Positions 35,977 to 44,641 of a DNA stretch of 64,000 nucleotides are shown here, piece by piece. Each line of letters opens with the position of its first letter. Position 1 is the stretch's first letter. The notes below the pieces were generated by a model. It made no database searches, was not told the origin of the DNA, and worked only from the letters and a program-made list of their open reading frames with translations. A program made the position numbers and the translations under genes. This DNA comes from Plantibacter sp050587525 (lineage in GTDB: Bacteria > Actinomycetota > Actinomycetes > Actinomycetales > Microbacteriaceae), in assembly GCF_050587525.1 (NCBI RefSeq), contig NZ_JBOBFT010000007.1, positions 124,001-188,000 on the forward strand, written 5' to 3'.

Positions 35977-37218
35977 ATGCCGACCGTCCGGTCAGCACGT
36001 TACGTCGACGTGCTCGCACTCCCCCACGCCCTGCCGACCTTCGGGAGCGCCCTCGTCGCGCGTTCCGCCTACGCCATCGTCATCCTCCCGCTCATCTTCG
36101 CCGTGCAGGCGAGCACGGGGTCCGCCGCCACGGCCGGCCTCGCCGTCGGCGTCTACGGCGCTGGCGCGGCGTTCCTCGCCCCGCTCCGCGCCCGCATCAT
36201 CGACCGCTACGGCAGGCCTCGCGTGCTCACCGTGCTCGCGGTGGTCTTCGGCGCGATGCTCGCCTCGCTCGCGGTGGCCGCCCTCCTCGATGCGAACGGC
36301 GCGATGTTCATCACGCTCGCCGCTCTCGCCGGCGCGTTCGCCCCACCGATCGGCCCGGCGATGCGCGTCGTCTGGTCGGAGCTGACCGGGGATCCAGCGA
36401 CGCTCCGCACGGCGCTCAGCCTGGACGCGGTGCTCGAGGAGGTGCTGTACCTCATCGGCCCGGCCGCCGCAGGACTCGCCCTCACGATCATCGCCCCCGG
36501 CATCGCCCTCGTCGTGCCGGCCGTCCTCGTGGTCGTCGGGACCGTGGCGTTCGTGCTGTCCCCGGCGGTGCGGAGCACGCCCCCCGCTCCGACATCGACC
36601 GAGCGCACCGACTCGGCCCGGAAGACACGACGCCGATCGCTCCTCGCCGATGCCACGTACCTGGCCGTGCTCCTGCCGCCGCTCCTCGCCGGGATGGTCT
36701 CCGGGAACCTCACGATCTCGATGCCGGAACTGCTCACCGGCCCCTCCGCCCCCGTCTTCGTCGGCATCGCACTCGGCCTGTTCGCCGGAGGCAGCGCGGT
36801 CGGCGGACTCGTGTTCGGGGCGATCACGACGCCCGGCCCACCGCATCGGCAGCTCGTCGTGCTGACCGTGCTCCTCCTGGGAACGTCGACCGTGGTCGGC
36901 TTCGCGAGCGGTGCCGTGTGGATCTGCCTGGCGATCGTGATCGCCGGCTGCTGCTTCTCCCCCGTGATGGTCGTCGCGTACCTCGCTGCAGCCGGATTCG
37001 GCGGCGACGATCGCCGGACGGAGGCGACGACATGGGTCAACACCGCGCACAACGTCGGCGGCTCGGTCGGCACCGCTCTCGCCGGCCTGGTCATCCAAGT
37101 GTCCGGCGCCCAGGCGTCGTTCATCGTGACGGGCGCGATCGGCATCGTCGTCGTCATGGCGACGATGCTGCTCGTCAGAGCACGGGCGCCAGACGACGGG
37201 CACGCCGACCGGCGATGA
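35977..37218 (+). CDS. major facilitator superfamily transporter
   Basis: The 413-residue membrane protein has twelve predicted helices in two halves joined by a polar loop (about 195-220). The loop between helices 2 and 3 reads APLRARIIDRYGRPRVL, a form of the MFS signature. The family exports small molecules with proton exchange; the substrate is unknown. The ATG at 35977 is not preceded by a strong ribosome binding site. The 3' end overlaps the convergent rarD-like gene by 44 bases. Confidence 0.85.
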   Translation: MPTVRSARYVDVLALPHALPTFGSALVARSAYAIVILPLIFAVQASTGSAATAGLAVGVYGAGAAFLAPLRARIIDRYGRPRVLTVLAVVFGAMLASLAVAALLDANGAMFITLAALAGAFAPPIGPAMRVVWSELTGDPATLRTALSLDAVLEEVLYLIGPAAAGLALTIIAPGIALVVPAVLVVVGTVAFVLSPAVRSTPPAPTSTERTDSARKTRRRSLLADATYLAVLLPPLLAGMVSGNLTISMPELLTGPSAPVFVGIALGLFAGGSAVGGLVFGAITTPGPPHRQLVVLTVLLLGTSTVVGFASGAVWICLAIVIAGCCFSPVMVVAYLAAAGFGGDDRRTEATTWVNTAHNVGGSVGTALAGLVIQVSGAQASFIVTGAIGIVVVMATMLLVRARAPDDGHADRR

Positions 37219-38155
37219 GGAGGTCGACCGTGAGGATGGCGAGCGCGACCCAGACGAGACCGAATCCGAGCCACCGCTCCGGCGGCATCGGCTCGTGGAG
37301 GATCGCGACGCCGACGATGAACTGCAGGACGGGCGCGCAGTACTGCACGAAGCCCATCCAGATGAGCGGGAGGCGCCTCGCCGCAGAAGCGAAGAGGAGG
37401 AGCGGCACGGCCGTCACGACGCCGGCGCTCACGAGGAGTACCGTGTGCCAGACGCTCACCGTCCCGATCGTCAACCCGCCCATGACGCCGACGACGATCA
37501 GCTGGATGATCGCCACAGGGGTCAGCCAGACGGTCTCGATCGTCAGCCCGGAGACGGCATCGACCGATCCGCCGATGAGCTTCTTGAGGTAGCCGTAGAA
37601 CCCGAAGGAGAAGGCGAGGACGAGTGCGATCCACGGCAGGCCCCCGTAGCCGATCGCGAGGACGAGCACGGCGAGCAGGCTCACCGAGACAGCGGCCCAC
37701 TGCGCCGGGCGCAGGCGCTCGCGCAGGAAGAAGACGCCGAGGAAGACGGTCACGATCGGGTTGATGAAGTATCCGAGCGACGCCTCGACGACGTGACCCG
37801 TGAGCGCTGCGAAGACGTAGGTCAGCCAGTTGACGTAGATGAGCGCTCCGGCGGCGCCCATCGTGAACATGATCCGCGGCTGCCTGAGGAGCACGACGAG
37901 CTTCCGCCAGGTGCGCGTCGCTGTGATCAGGACGACGCAGAAGACGAGGGAGAAGAGCACCCGCCACGCCACGACCTCGAAGGCGCCGGCCGGTGCGAGC
38001 GCGATGAAGTACAGCGGAAGGAAGCCCCAGAGACCGTACGCGGCGAAGGCGTAGACGAGCCCGATGCGACTCTGCGATGCAGGTTTCATGCCGGTCGCCT
38101 CGGCTGTCGGAGCGGTCGTCGAGGCGGGGTCGGATGGAGTCTGCACTGTCCCCAT
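37175..38155 (-). CDS. rarD: EamA-family transporter RarD
   Basis: The 326-residue protein has ten transmembrane helices and the RarD-type sequence at the start of helix 1 (YAFAAYGLWGFLPLYFIAL), plus the duplicated EamA layout. RarD homologues are drug/metabolite permeases of uncertain substrate. The start is uncertain: ATG 38155 is used here, GTG 38146 has GGGGACA just upstream, and the frame continues further up into the groES terminator. Confidence 0.88.
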   Translation of the reverse strand: MGTVQTPSDPASTTAPTAEATGMKPASQSRIGLVYAFAAYGLWGFLPLYFIALAPAGAFEVVAWRVLFSLVFCVVLITATRTWRKLVVLLRQPRIMFTMGAAGALIYVNWLTYVFAALTGHVVEASLGYFINPIVTVFLGVFFLRERLRPAQWAAVSVSLLAVLVLAIGYGGLPWIALVLAFSFGFYGYLKKLIGGSVDAVSGLTIETVWLTPVAIIQLIVVGVMGGLTIGTVSVWHTVLLVSAGVVTAVPLLLFASAARRLPLIWMGFVQYCAPVLQFIVGVAILHEPMPPERWLGFGLVWVALAILTVDLLIAGRRARRLAPVL

Positions 38156-38194
38156 CGTACGTGCGGGCCCGTCTCGGATCGCGCGGTTAACAGA

Positions 38195-38228
38195 CACAAC
38201 CCGGATGGTTTCCGCCATCCGGGTTGTG
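38195..38228 (-). terminator. hairpin terminator of groES
   Basis: Perfect 14-bp arms CACAACCCGGATGG and CCATCCGGGTTGTG surround a six-base loop, 19 bases after the groES stop. Confidence 0.8.
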
Positions 38229-38247
38229 GTGTTGCAGAACTGAGTCC

Positions 38248-38544
38248 TTAGCGGACGACGACTGCGAGGACGTCGCGTGCGGAGAGGACGAGCAGGTCGT
38301 CGCCACCGAACTTGACCTCGGTGCCACCGTACTTGGAGTAGATCACCTTGTCGCCGACGGCGACGTCGAGGGGGACGCGGTTTCCGTTGTCGTCGATGCG
38401 GCCGGGGCCGACCGCCACAACTTCGCCCTCCTGGGGCTTCTCCTTGGCAGTGTCAGGGATGACCAGACCGGACGCGGTGGTCTGCTCTGCCTCGACCTGC
38501 TTGATGACGATGCGATCCTCGAGCGGCTTGATGGAGACCGACAC
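38248..38544 (-). CDS. groES: co-chaperonin GroES
   Basis: The 98-residue protein forms the lid of the GroEL chaperonin. The start (SIKPLEDRIVIKQVEAEQTTASGLVIPD), the mobile-loop region, and GDKVIYSKYGGTEVKFGGDDLLVLS are all typical. Unlike many operons it is not followed by groEL: a strong terminator comes next. The AAGAAAGAGGTC just upstream of the ATG is the ribosome binding site, and expression is controlled by two CIRCE elements. Confidence 0.97.
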   Translation of the reverse strand: MSVSIKPLEDRIVIKQVEAEQTTASGLVIPDTAKEKPQEGEVVAVGPGRIDDNGNRVPLDVAVGDKVIYSKYGGTEVKFGGDDLLVLSARDVLAVVVR

Positions 38545-38574
38545 GGTTGACCTCTTTCTTAAGACGAAGACGTG

Positions 38575-38601
38575 TTAGCACTCTCATTGTGAGAGCGCTA
38601 A
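38575..38601. promoter_or_regulatory. CIRCE element 1 (HrcA operator)
   Basis: TTAGCACTC-N9-GAGCGCTAA matches the CIRCE consensus with one mismatch, and lies between the groES -10 element and start codon. Confidence 0.9.
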
Positions 38602-38605
38602 TTCC

Positions 38606-38634
38606 AGTCTAGGGATGTTCTGGCACTCACGCAA
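38606..38634 (-). promoter_or_regulatory. groES promoter
   Basis: TTGCGT (38629-38634) and TAGACT (38606-38611) on the minus strand are exactly 17 bases apart. The -35 lies inside the second CIRCE and the start of transcription would fall at the edge of the first. Confidence 0.65.
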
Positions 38635-38646
38635 TGCGAGTGCCAG
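38620..38646. promoter_or_regulatory. CIRCE element 2 (HrcA operator variant)
   Basis: CTGGCACTC-N9-GAGTGCCAG is a perfectly symmetrical CIRCE-like palindrome, offset 45 bases from element 1. It overlaps the groES -35 and would also cover the -35 region of the divergent methyltransferase promoter. Confidence 0.75.
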
Positions 38647-38669
38647 CGCACGGCTGCTACCGTTGCCGG

Positions 38670-38699
38670 ATGCACAGTGCACCCGCAGGAACGCGCTGA
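38670..38699 (+). CDS. possible 9-residue leaderless upstream ORF
   Basis: TACCGT (38658-38663) is six bases before ATG 38670, which opens a nine-codon frame (MHSAPAGTR) stopping two bases before the methyltransferase GTG. This layout allows translation coupling. Product significance is unknown. Confidence 0.3.
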   Translation: MHSAPAGTR

Positions 38700-38701
38700 C
38701 C

Positions 38702-39892
38702 GTGGAACGCAGCGAACTCGTCGAACTGCTGACCGCGGACGGTCTCCGACTGCTCGATTCCCTCCCACCGTACCCCTCGAAGGACGAAGCGGTGCGGCTC
38801 GTCGGCAGACTCCGCTCCGAAGGCCACTCCCCATCGCTCGTCGCAGCCGTCCTCACGCAGGCCAGACTCCGCTCGAAGGCCGCGGCGAAGTTCGGGCCGT
38901 TCGCCGAGCGGATGCTCTTCACGGAGGCCGGTCTGGAACAGGCGACGCGGCTCTCCGTCGCGGCTCTGCACGCCGGCCGATTCGCGCAGGCGGGTCTCCG
39001 CCGCGTCGCCGACCTCGGATGCGGCATCGGTGCGGACGCGATGGCCATGGCCTCCCTCGACCTCGAGGTGACCGCCGTCGAGATCGACGAGGTCACGGCC
39101 GCCATCACGAGCTACAACCTCGCCCCGTTCCCCACCGCGACCGTTCGCAACGAACCGGCCGAGGACGTCGACCTCAGCGGATTCGACGCCGTCTACTTCG
39201 ACCCGGCCAGACGGACCGCCGGCCACGGCAACACGAGCCGCCTGACCGATGCAGCCGACTACACGCCGTCGCTCGACGTCGTGTGGGGCGCAGCGGAGAT
39301 CCTACCGACGGGCGTCAAGCTCGGCCCCGGATTCGACCGCTCCCTCATTCCGCCGACGGCCGAGGCCCAGTGGGTGTCGGTCGACGGTCAACTCGTCGAG
39401 ATGGGACTGTGGTTCGGCGTCCTCGCACGCCCCGGCATCCGTCGCTCGGCGCTGGTCCTCGGTGCCGACGGCAGCCACGAACTGCACGCTGAGGCCGACG
39501 TCGACGACGTCCCCGTGCGCCCGCTCGGCGAGTACGTCTTCGAACCGGACGGCACCGTCATCCGCGCCCGTCTCATCGGCATGCTCGCGGAACGGCTCGG
39601 CGCCGGGATGCTCGGCTCCGGCATCGCCTACCTCACGGGCGACGAGGCACCGTCCACCCCGTTCGCGACGGCGTTCCGTGTGCTCGAACGGCTTCCGATG
39701 GATGAGAAGACGCTCAAGCGCACGATGAAGGCGCGCGGCATCGGCGTCCTCGAGATCAAGAAGCGGGGCGTCGAGGTCGATCCGGCAGCGCTCCGTCGCC
39801 GGCTCGGGCTCAAGGGCCCGAACTCGGCGACCGTCATCCTCACACGGGTGGACGGCAAGCACACCGCGCTGCTTGTCGAGCGGGTCGCGTAG
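38702..39892 (+). CDS. class I SAM-dependent methyltransferase, THUMP-like
   Basis: The 396-residue protein starts at GTG 38702 with AGGA ten bases upstream. A helical N-terminal part (about 1-95) precedes a Rossmann methyltransferase domain whose motif I is VADLGCGIGADAMAMA (about 100-115). FDPARRTAGHGNTSR (about 160-175) is a distinctive motif of this actinobacterial family. A C-terminal THUMP-like domain holds KTLKRTMKARGIGVLEIKKRGVEVDP. Relatives are annotated as RNA methyltransferases, but the substrate is not established. Confidence 0.82.
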   Translation: MERSELVELLTADGLRLLDSLPPYPSKDEAVRLVGRLRSEGHSPSLVAAVLTQARLRSKAAAKFGPFAERMLFTEAGLEQATRLSVAALHAGRFAQAGLRRVADLGCGIGADAMAMASLDLEVTAVEIDEVTAAITSYNLAPFPTATVRNEPAEDVDLSGFDAVYFDPARRTAGHGNTSRLTDAADYTPSLDVVWGAAEILPTGVKLGPGFDRSLIPPTAEAQWVSVDGQLVEMGLWFGVLARPGIRRSALVLGADGSHELHAEADVDDVPVRPLGEYVFEPDGTVIRARLIGMLAERLGAGMLGSGIAYLTGDEAPSTPFATAFRVLERLPMDEKTLKRTMKARGIGVLEIKKRGVEVDPAALRRRLGLKGPNSATVILTRVDGKHTALLVERVA

Positions 39893-39927
39893 CCGCTCGC
39901 CGCGATGCCCTCACACGGATCACGGGC

Positions 39928-40584
39928 TCAGGTGGCCAGGTAGCCGATGATCGTGACGATGCTGTAGGTCAGCCAGCCGGCCGAGAGCGCCAACCCGATG
40001 AAGCCCGTGATGATGCCGGTGAGCGCGAATCCGCGACCGGCCGTCTCGCGCCGGCGGCTGATGAGGCCCAAGACGATCGCAGCGATCGAGAACGGGAATC
40101 CCCAGCCGACGAAGATCGAGATGACGAGGCCGATGATGCCCGTCACGAGCGCCCACACGGCGCGCGTCGAGGTCTGCGGCATCGGCCGGGCGCCCTGCCC
40201 CTGCGCATCGCCCTGGTACGGAGCGTATCCGCCCTGGCTCGGCGCTTGGTAGATCGCCGTCGGGACCGTCTGCAGATACGTGGGCTGCTGCTGGTAGGCG
40301 CCGGGCTGCTGGTACTGCTGCGGCTGAGCCGGCTGCTGGTAGCGCCCAGGCTCGACGGGCGGCTGGAACTGCCCGGACTGTTGCGGCTGGGGCTGGTACT
40401 GGGGCTGCGGGGGCGAGTACTGCTGAGGCTGCTGGAACTGCCCCGTCGGCTGCCCGTACTGCGGCGGGACCGGCTGCTGCGGCTCCGGCTGGGTGGGGGC
40501 AGGCGGCTGCTGCGGGGACGCGGGCGGCTGGGTCGGTTCGACGGGCGGCTGCGGCTGGCCGGGCGGAATCGTCGGATCGGTCAT
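39928..40584 (-). CDS. DUF4190 membrane protein with Pro/Gln-rich N-terminus
   Basis: The first 125 residues of this 218-residue protein are a low-complexity tail of Pro, Gln and Tyr (repeated QPQQY-like units), predicted disordered and probably cytoplasmic. Two transmembrane helices follow (about 140-165 and 185-215), in the arrangement of DUF4190 proteins (ALVTGIIGLVISIFVGWG, RGFALTGIITGFIG). The function is unknown. AAGGGAGACC lies just before the ATG. It stands alone next to tsaD. Confidence 0.8.
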   Translation of the reverse strand: MTDPTIPPGQPQPPVEPTQPPASPQQPPAPTQPEPQQPVPPQYGQPTGQFQQPQQYSPPQPQYQPQPQQSGQFQPPVEPGRYQQPAQPQQYQQPGAYQQQPTYLQTVPTAIYQAPSQGGYAPYQGDAQGQGARPMPQTSTRAVWALVTGIIGLVISIFVGWGFPFSIAAIVLGLISRRRETAGRGFALTGIITGFIGLALSAGWLTYSIVTIIGYLAT

Positions 40585-40710
40585 GAGGTCTCCCTTGCTC
40601 GAGCTCGGTGTGCGTCCGGCACGGGCAATCCTATGCGCTCAGCTCCGGAGGAGCCCCGTAGGAGCCCTGCGGGAGCCTCGAAAGCGACCCTCCCGAGCCG
40701 CCACCGTCGA

Positions 40711-41769
40711 TCAGTGGACCTGGATCTCCGTGACGGGCAATGTCGAGTCCGCACCGAAGTCGAGCGAGGACGGCTCGTGGCCCGCCGCGATGAGTTGGGA
40801 GGCGAGCGCGGCGATCATCGCGCCGTTGTCGGTGCACAGGTGCAGGGGCGGGATGCGGAGGGCGATGCCGGCCTTCGCCGTGCGTTCCGCCGCGACCTCG
40901 CGGAGTCTCGCGTTCGCGATGACGCCGCCGCCGAGGAGCAGCCGGGGAACGCCGAGATCGGTGCACGCGGCGATCGCCTTCGTGATGAGAACGTCGACGA
41001 CGGCTTCACGGAAGCTCGCGGCGACGTCGGCCGTCGGCACGGGCTCTCCTGCGTCCTCACGGGCTTCGACCCAGCGGGCGACCGCCGTCTTGAGGCCGGA
41101 GAAGGAGAAGTCGTAGCGGTGCGCAGGCATGTCCTTCGGGAGGCTGAGCCCACGTGGGAACCGGATGGCCTTGGGGTCGCCCGTCGCGGCGGCGCGATCG
41201 ATCTGGGGTCCGCCGGGGTACGGCAGGCCGAGCACGCGCGCGACCTTGTCGAAGGCCTCGCCGGCGGCATCGTCGATCGTCTCGCCGAGCAGTTCGACGT
41301 CGGTCACGAGGTCGCGGACGAGGAGGAGGGAGGTGTGGCCGCCCGAGACGAGGAGCGCGACGGTCGGGTACTCGAAGGGGCCGTCGGCCGTGTCGAGGAT
41401 GTCGGCGCCGACGTGTCCGACGAGGTGGTTGACGGCGTAGATCGGCTTGCCCAGCGAGACGGCGAGCGCTTTCGCGGCACCGACCCCGACCATGAGCGCA
41501 CCGGAGAGCCCTGGACCGCTCGTGACCGCGATGGCGTCGAGCTCCTGCAGCGTCACTCCCGCTTCCGCGAGCGCCGCCGTGATCGCCGGCTCGAGGGCTT
41601 CGAGGTGCGCACGAGCGGCGACCTCGGGCACGACGCCGCCGTACCGGGCGTGCTCGTCCATGCTCGACGCGATCGTGTTGGAGAGGAGGGTCCGACCGCG
41701 GACGATGCCGATGCCCGTCTCGTCGCAGCTCGTCTCGATGCCGAGGACGAGCGGTTGGTCGCGATTCAT
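40711..41769 (-). CDS. tsaD: tRNA N6-adenosine threonylcarbamoyltransferase TsaD
   Basis: The enzyme transfers the threonylcarbamoyl group to A37 of ANN-decoding tRNAs, working with TsaB and TsaE. The 352-residue protein carries the metal-binding His115 and His119 in NHLVGHV, the N-terminal ETSCDETG motif and FSGLKTAV. Its start overlaps the stop of rimI by four bases (ATGA). It is the last gene in the acpS-alr-tsaE-tsaB-rimI-tsaD run. Confidence 0.97.
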   Translation of the reverse strand: MNRDQPLVLGIETSCDETGIGIVRGRTLLSNTIASSMDEHARYGGVVPEVAARAHLEALEPAITAALAEAGVTLQELDAIAVTSGPGLSGALMVGVGAAKALAVSLGKPIYAVNHLVGHVGADILDTADGPFEYPTVALLVSGGHTSLLLVRDLVTDVELLGETIDDAAGEAFDKVARVLGLPYPGGPQIDRAAATGDPKAIRFPRGLSLPKDMPAHRYDFSFSGLKTAVARWVEAREDAGEPVPTADVAASFREAVVDVLITKAIAACTDLGVPRLLLGGGVIANARLREVAAERTAKAGIALRIPPLHLCTDNGAMIAALASQLIAAGHEPSSLDFGADSTLPVTEIQVH

Positions 41770-42347
41770 GACAGGGGGTTCTCCGGGATCTCGGTGGGCT
41801 GAGGAGCTGCGGCGGGTTCGGCCCGACCGGGTTCGGCCAGCGCAGGCTCGGCCAGCGCAGGCTCGGCCAGCGCAGGCTCCGCGGGACGGACGGTCAGCCG
41901 CATCACGATCGCGTCGACGTCATCGGGCTGGTAGTAGCCCGGGCGGACCGCGATCTCCTCGAAGCCGAGGCTTCGGTAGAGGCCCTGCGCGACGGGGTTG
42001 TCCGCGCGCACTTCGAGGAAGACCTGCGTGACGCCCTGGCGACGGGCGCGATCGATGAGCGTCACCATGAGCAGTCGGCCGAGCCCACGACCCCGTGCAG
42101 CTTCGGAGACGGCGATCGTCTGGATGTCGCCGTCGTTCGAACGGGAGGGTGCGAAGAGGCCCGCGTACCCGTCGAGGACGGAACCGTCGCCGTCCGCGTC
42201 GGTCGCGACGAGGTACGTGCCGTGCGGTGAGAGGATCTCGGATCGCATCATCTCGTCGGACCAGGCGTCGGTCGTGAAGACGGTGCGTTCCATGTCCATG
42301 ATGCGGTCGAGGTCGGCCTCGGTCGCGGTGCGGAGCAGCCAGGTCAT
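41766..42347 (-). CDS. rimI: ribosomal-protein-alanine N-acetyltransferase RimI
   Basis: The 193-residue GNAT protein acetylates the N-terminal alanine of ribosomal protein S18 in the known enzyme. The acetyl-CoA motif ARGRGLGRLLMVTLIDRA (about 85-102) and the LEVRADNPVAQGLYRSLGFEE segment are clear. The C-terminal tail contains three exact ALAEP repeats, encoded by a 15-bp tandem repeat. It is translationally coupled to tsaB and tsaD, the usual order. Confidence 0.93.
   Translation of the reverse strand: MTWLLRTATEADLDRIMDMERTVFTTDAWSDEMMRSEILSPHGTYLVATDADGDGSVLDGYAGLFAPSRSNDGDIQTIAVSEAARGRGLGRLLMVTLIDRARRQGVTQVFLEVRADNPVAQGLYRSLGFEEIAVRPGYYQPDDVDAIVMRLTVRPAEPALAEPALAEPALAEPGRAEPAAAPQPTEIPENPLS
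41833..41877. repeat. 15-bp in-frame tandem repeat in rimI
   Basis: Three exact copies of TCGGCCAGCGCAGGC encode the ALAEP repeats in the RimI tail. The unit is a multiple of three, so copy number can vary without loss of frame. Confidence 0.9.
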
Positions 42348-42961
42348 CCCGTGACCCGCTTCTTCGGTGAGAGGGTGACGTCCGGTGAGCGCAGGTAGAG
42401 CGGCTCGTCGGAGGCGAACGGGTGTCCGCCGGCGCGGAGCAGTTCCGCCACGACGCCGAGCGAGGCTGCCGAGACGGTCTCCGCGTCGATGCGCAGGAGC
42501 TCCGGATGCGGCAGTTCGTCCGGCTTGCCGAGTCCTGGACCGTCGATGCGCACGGGCAGCCCAGAGGCGTCGAGCCCGGAGTAGGCGGTCCAGTAGCGTT
42601 CGCGACGACGTGCGTCGGTCACGACGAGCAGCGGCTCGCTCCGACCGTCGCGGTACTCGCTGAGCGCGATCGCATCGTGGCTGACGACCGGGAGGACCGG
42701 GAGTCCGGCGCCGATGGCGAAGGCGCGGGCCGCGGCGATGCCGATGCGCAGACCCGTGAACGGACCCGGCCCCATGCCGGCGACGACGCCGTCGAGCTCG
42801 GAGACCGCGACGCCCGCTTCCTGCAGGCAGTCGTGGATGAGCCGGCCGATGACCTCTGCGTGACGCATCGTGTCCGCCGACGAGCGTTCCGCGAGCACAC
42901 CACGGACCGGGTCGGTGATGGCGACACTCGAACCCGCGGACGTATCGATGGCCAACAGCAC
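42344..42961 (-). CDS. tsaB: tRNA threonylcarbamoyladenosine complex dimerisation subunit TsaB
   Basis: The 205-residue protein begins LLAIDTSAGSSVAI, the ASKHA-fold opening, and has GMGPGPFTGLRIGIAAARAFA (about 68-88), typical of TsaB. It binds TsaD and supports t6A formation. It starts with GTG 42961, ten bases after the tsaE stop, with no clear ribosome binding site. The stop overlaps the rimI start. Confidence 0.95.
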   Translation of the reverse strand: MLLAIDTSAGSSVAITDPVRGVLAERSSADTMRHAEVIGRLIHDCLQEAGVAVSELDGVVAGMGPGPFTGLRIGIAAARAFAIGAGLPVLPVVSHDAIALSEYRDGRSEPLLVVTDARRRERYWTAYSGLDASGLPVRIDGPGLGKPDELPHPELLRIDAETVSAASLGVVAELLRAGGHPFASDEPLYLRSPDVTLSPKKRVTG

Positions 42962-42971
42962 GCCGACCAGC

Positions 42972-43451
42972 CTACCCGCGCCCGGTGATCGTGACGCGCC
43001 TCGTCTCGACGGGCTCCTCGCCCTCCGGCGTCGGGACGTGCTCGGTCCCCGCGCCCGTTGGCCGGTCGATGACGATCTCGGTCCAGTGGTCGACGACGCC
43101 GTCGAGCATGCCGGCGCCCCATTCGACGACGACGACCGAGCGTGCGAAGTCGATGTCGAGGTCGTCGAGTTCGAGTGCGGAGCCGAGGCGGTACGCGTCC
43201 ACGTGCACGAGCGGTGGCCCGTCGACGAGGCTCGGGTGCGTCCTGGCGAGCACGAATGTGGGGCTGGTCACCGGCCCGCGGACGCCGAGCCCTTCGCCGA
43301 TGCCGCGCGTGAGCGTCGTCTTGCCTGCGCCGAGCGCACCCGTCAGGACCAGGAGGTCGCCGGCGACGAGCGCACGGCCGATCTCGAGTCCCAGCTCGTG
43401 CATGGACTCCGGCGTACCGATGTCGACCGTTCGGTCCGCGAGACCGGTCAT
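42972..43451 (-). CDS. tsaE: tRNA threonylcarbamoyladenosine ATPase TsaE
   Basis: The 159-residue P-loop protein has GALGAGKT (38-45) and the downstream SPTFVLARTH and VHVDAYRLGS segments of TsaE, the ATPase that drives TsaB-TsaD turnover. The C-terminal tail (about 130-159) is an extension with little similarity. The start at ATG 43451 overlaps the alr stop by four bases; the frame is open upstream inside alr, but homology begins here. Confidence 0.95.
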   Translation of the reverse strand: MTGLADRTVDIGTPESMHELGLEIGRALVAGDLLVLTGALGAGKTTLTRGIGEGLGVRGPVTSPTFVLARTHPSLVDGPPLVHVDAYRLGSALELDDLDIDFARSVVVVEWGAGMLDGVVDHWTEIVIDRPTGAGTEHVPTPEGEEPVETRRVTITGRG

Positions 43452-44641
43452 CGTCCCTCCCGCACGGTGCGCGTGACGCGTGGTCCGATGCGCGTGACGA
43501 TCTCGTAGTTGATGGTTCCTGCGGCGTCCGCCCACTCCTCGACGGCGGGCACGCCCGTGGAGGGGTCGCCGAAGAGGATCGCGTCGTCGCCGACGTGCAC
43601 CTCGTCGTCGCCGACGTCGACCACGAACTGGTCCATGGCGATGCGTCCGCACACCCGGTACCGGCGTCCGCCGATGACGACGGGACCTCGCCCGGAGGCG
43701 CTGCGCGGGATGCCGTCTGCGTAGCCGAGCGGAATGAGCGCGAGGGTGGTCGGCCGGTCGGTCCGGTAGGTGTAGTCGTAGGAGACGCCGGCGCCGGGCT
43801 CGACGCGGCGCACGGCGGCGACGGTCGCCCGGAGCGTCATCGCTGGTCGGAGCCCGAATGCCGCCGCGGTGCGTCCGGTCGACGGGTCCGCGGAGGCGTC
43901 CGGTTCGAACGGCGACAGGCCGTAGACGGCGATGCCGACGCGCACGGTGTCGTATCGGAGCGTCGGGAGGGCGAGGGCTGCGGCCGATGCCGCGAGGTGC
44001 GTGGTCTCCGGGGTGAGACCCGCGGCGCGCGCCGCGGCGACGCCCTGCTCGAAGCGCTGGGCGGCGTCGGCGTCATCGTCCGGCGAAGCGTTCGAGACGT
44101 GGCTGAAGACGCCGACGACGCGGATCAGACCGTCGCGCTCAGCCGCGACCGCCTCGGAGAAGAGGGCCGGCCACTGATCGGCGGAGGCCCCGTTCCGGCT
44201 GAGGCCGGTCTCGAGCTTGAACTGGACGTCGACGGGCCGTCCGGGCGCGGCGACGGCGCCGGCGGCGATCACGGCGCGCAGCTGTTCGACCGAGGACACC
44301 CCGAGCTCGATGCGAGCGGTGATCGCGGCGGCGAAGTCGGCGTCCGGTCCGTGCAGCCACGCCACGAGCGGTGCGTCGATGCCCGCAGCACGCAGGACGA
44401 GCGCCTCGCGGATGTCGGCGACGCCCAGGCGATCCGCTCCGGCCTCGACGGCGGCGCGCGCGACCGGAATCGCGCCGTGGCCGTACGCGTCGGCCTTCAC
44501 GACGACGATGAGCTGCGGGGTCCCGGTCAGGCGACGGATCGTCCGCACGTTGTCGCGGATCGCATCGAGGTCGATGATGGCCTCGCGGGTCGGCTGCTGC
44601 GCGCCGGACCGCTGCGTTCCTGTCTGCTGCGTCTGCCTCAT
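43448..44641 (-). CDS. alr: alanine racemase
   Basis: The PLP enzyme makes D-alanine for peptidoglycan. The 397-residue protein has the cofactor lysine in VVVKADAYGHG (Lys49), the SYDYTYRTD region that usually supplies the catalytic tyrosine, and the IAMDQFVVDVGDDEV C-terminal domain. A Gln/Thr-rich 18-residue N-terminal extension precedes homology. Start overlaps the acpS stop. Its place in the t6A operon is usual for the family. Confidence 0.95.
   Translation of the reverse strand: MRQTQQTGTQRSGAQQPTREAIIDLDAIRDNVRTIRRLTGTPQLIVVVKADAYGHGAIPVARAAVEAGADRLGVADIREALVLRAAGIDAPLVAWLHGPDADFAAAITARIELGVSSVEQLRAVIAAGAVAAPGRPVDVQFKLETGLSRNGASADQWPALFSEAVAAERDGLIRVVGVFSHVSNASPDDDADAAQRFEQGVAAARAAGLTPETTHLAASAAALALPTLRYDTVRVGIAVYGLSPFEPDASADPSTGRTAAAFGLRPAMTLRATVAAVRRVEPGAGVSYDYTYRTDRPTTLALIPLGYADGIPRSASGRGPVVIGGRRYRVCGRIAMDQFVVDVGDDEVHVGDDAILFGDPSTGVPAVEEWADAAGTINYEIVTRIGPRVTRTVREGR

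Noticed and set aside
36207..37967. Open frame antisense to the MFS and RarD genes
   Set aside because: Composition of a shadow frame; both membrane proteins have clear hydrophobic patterns on their own strands.
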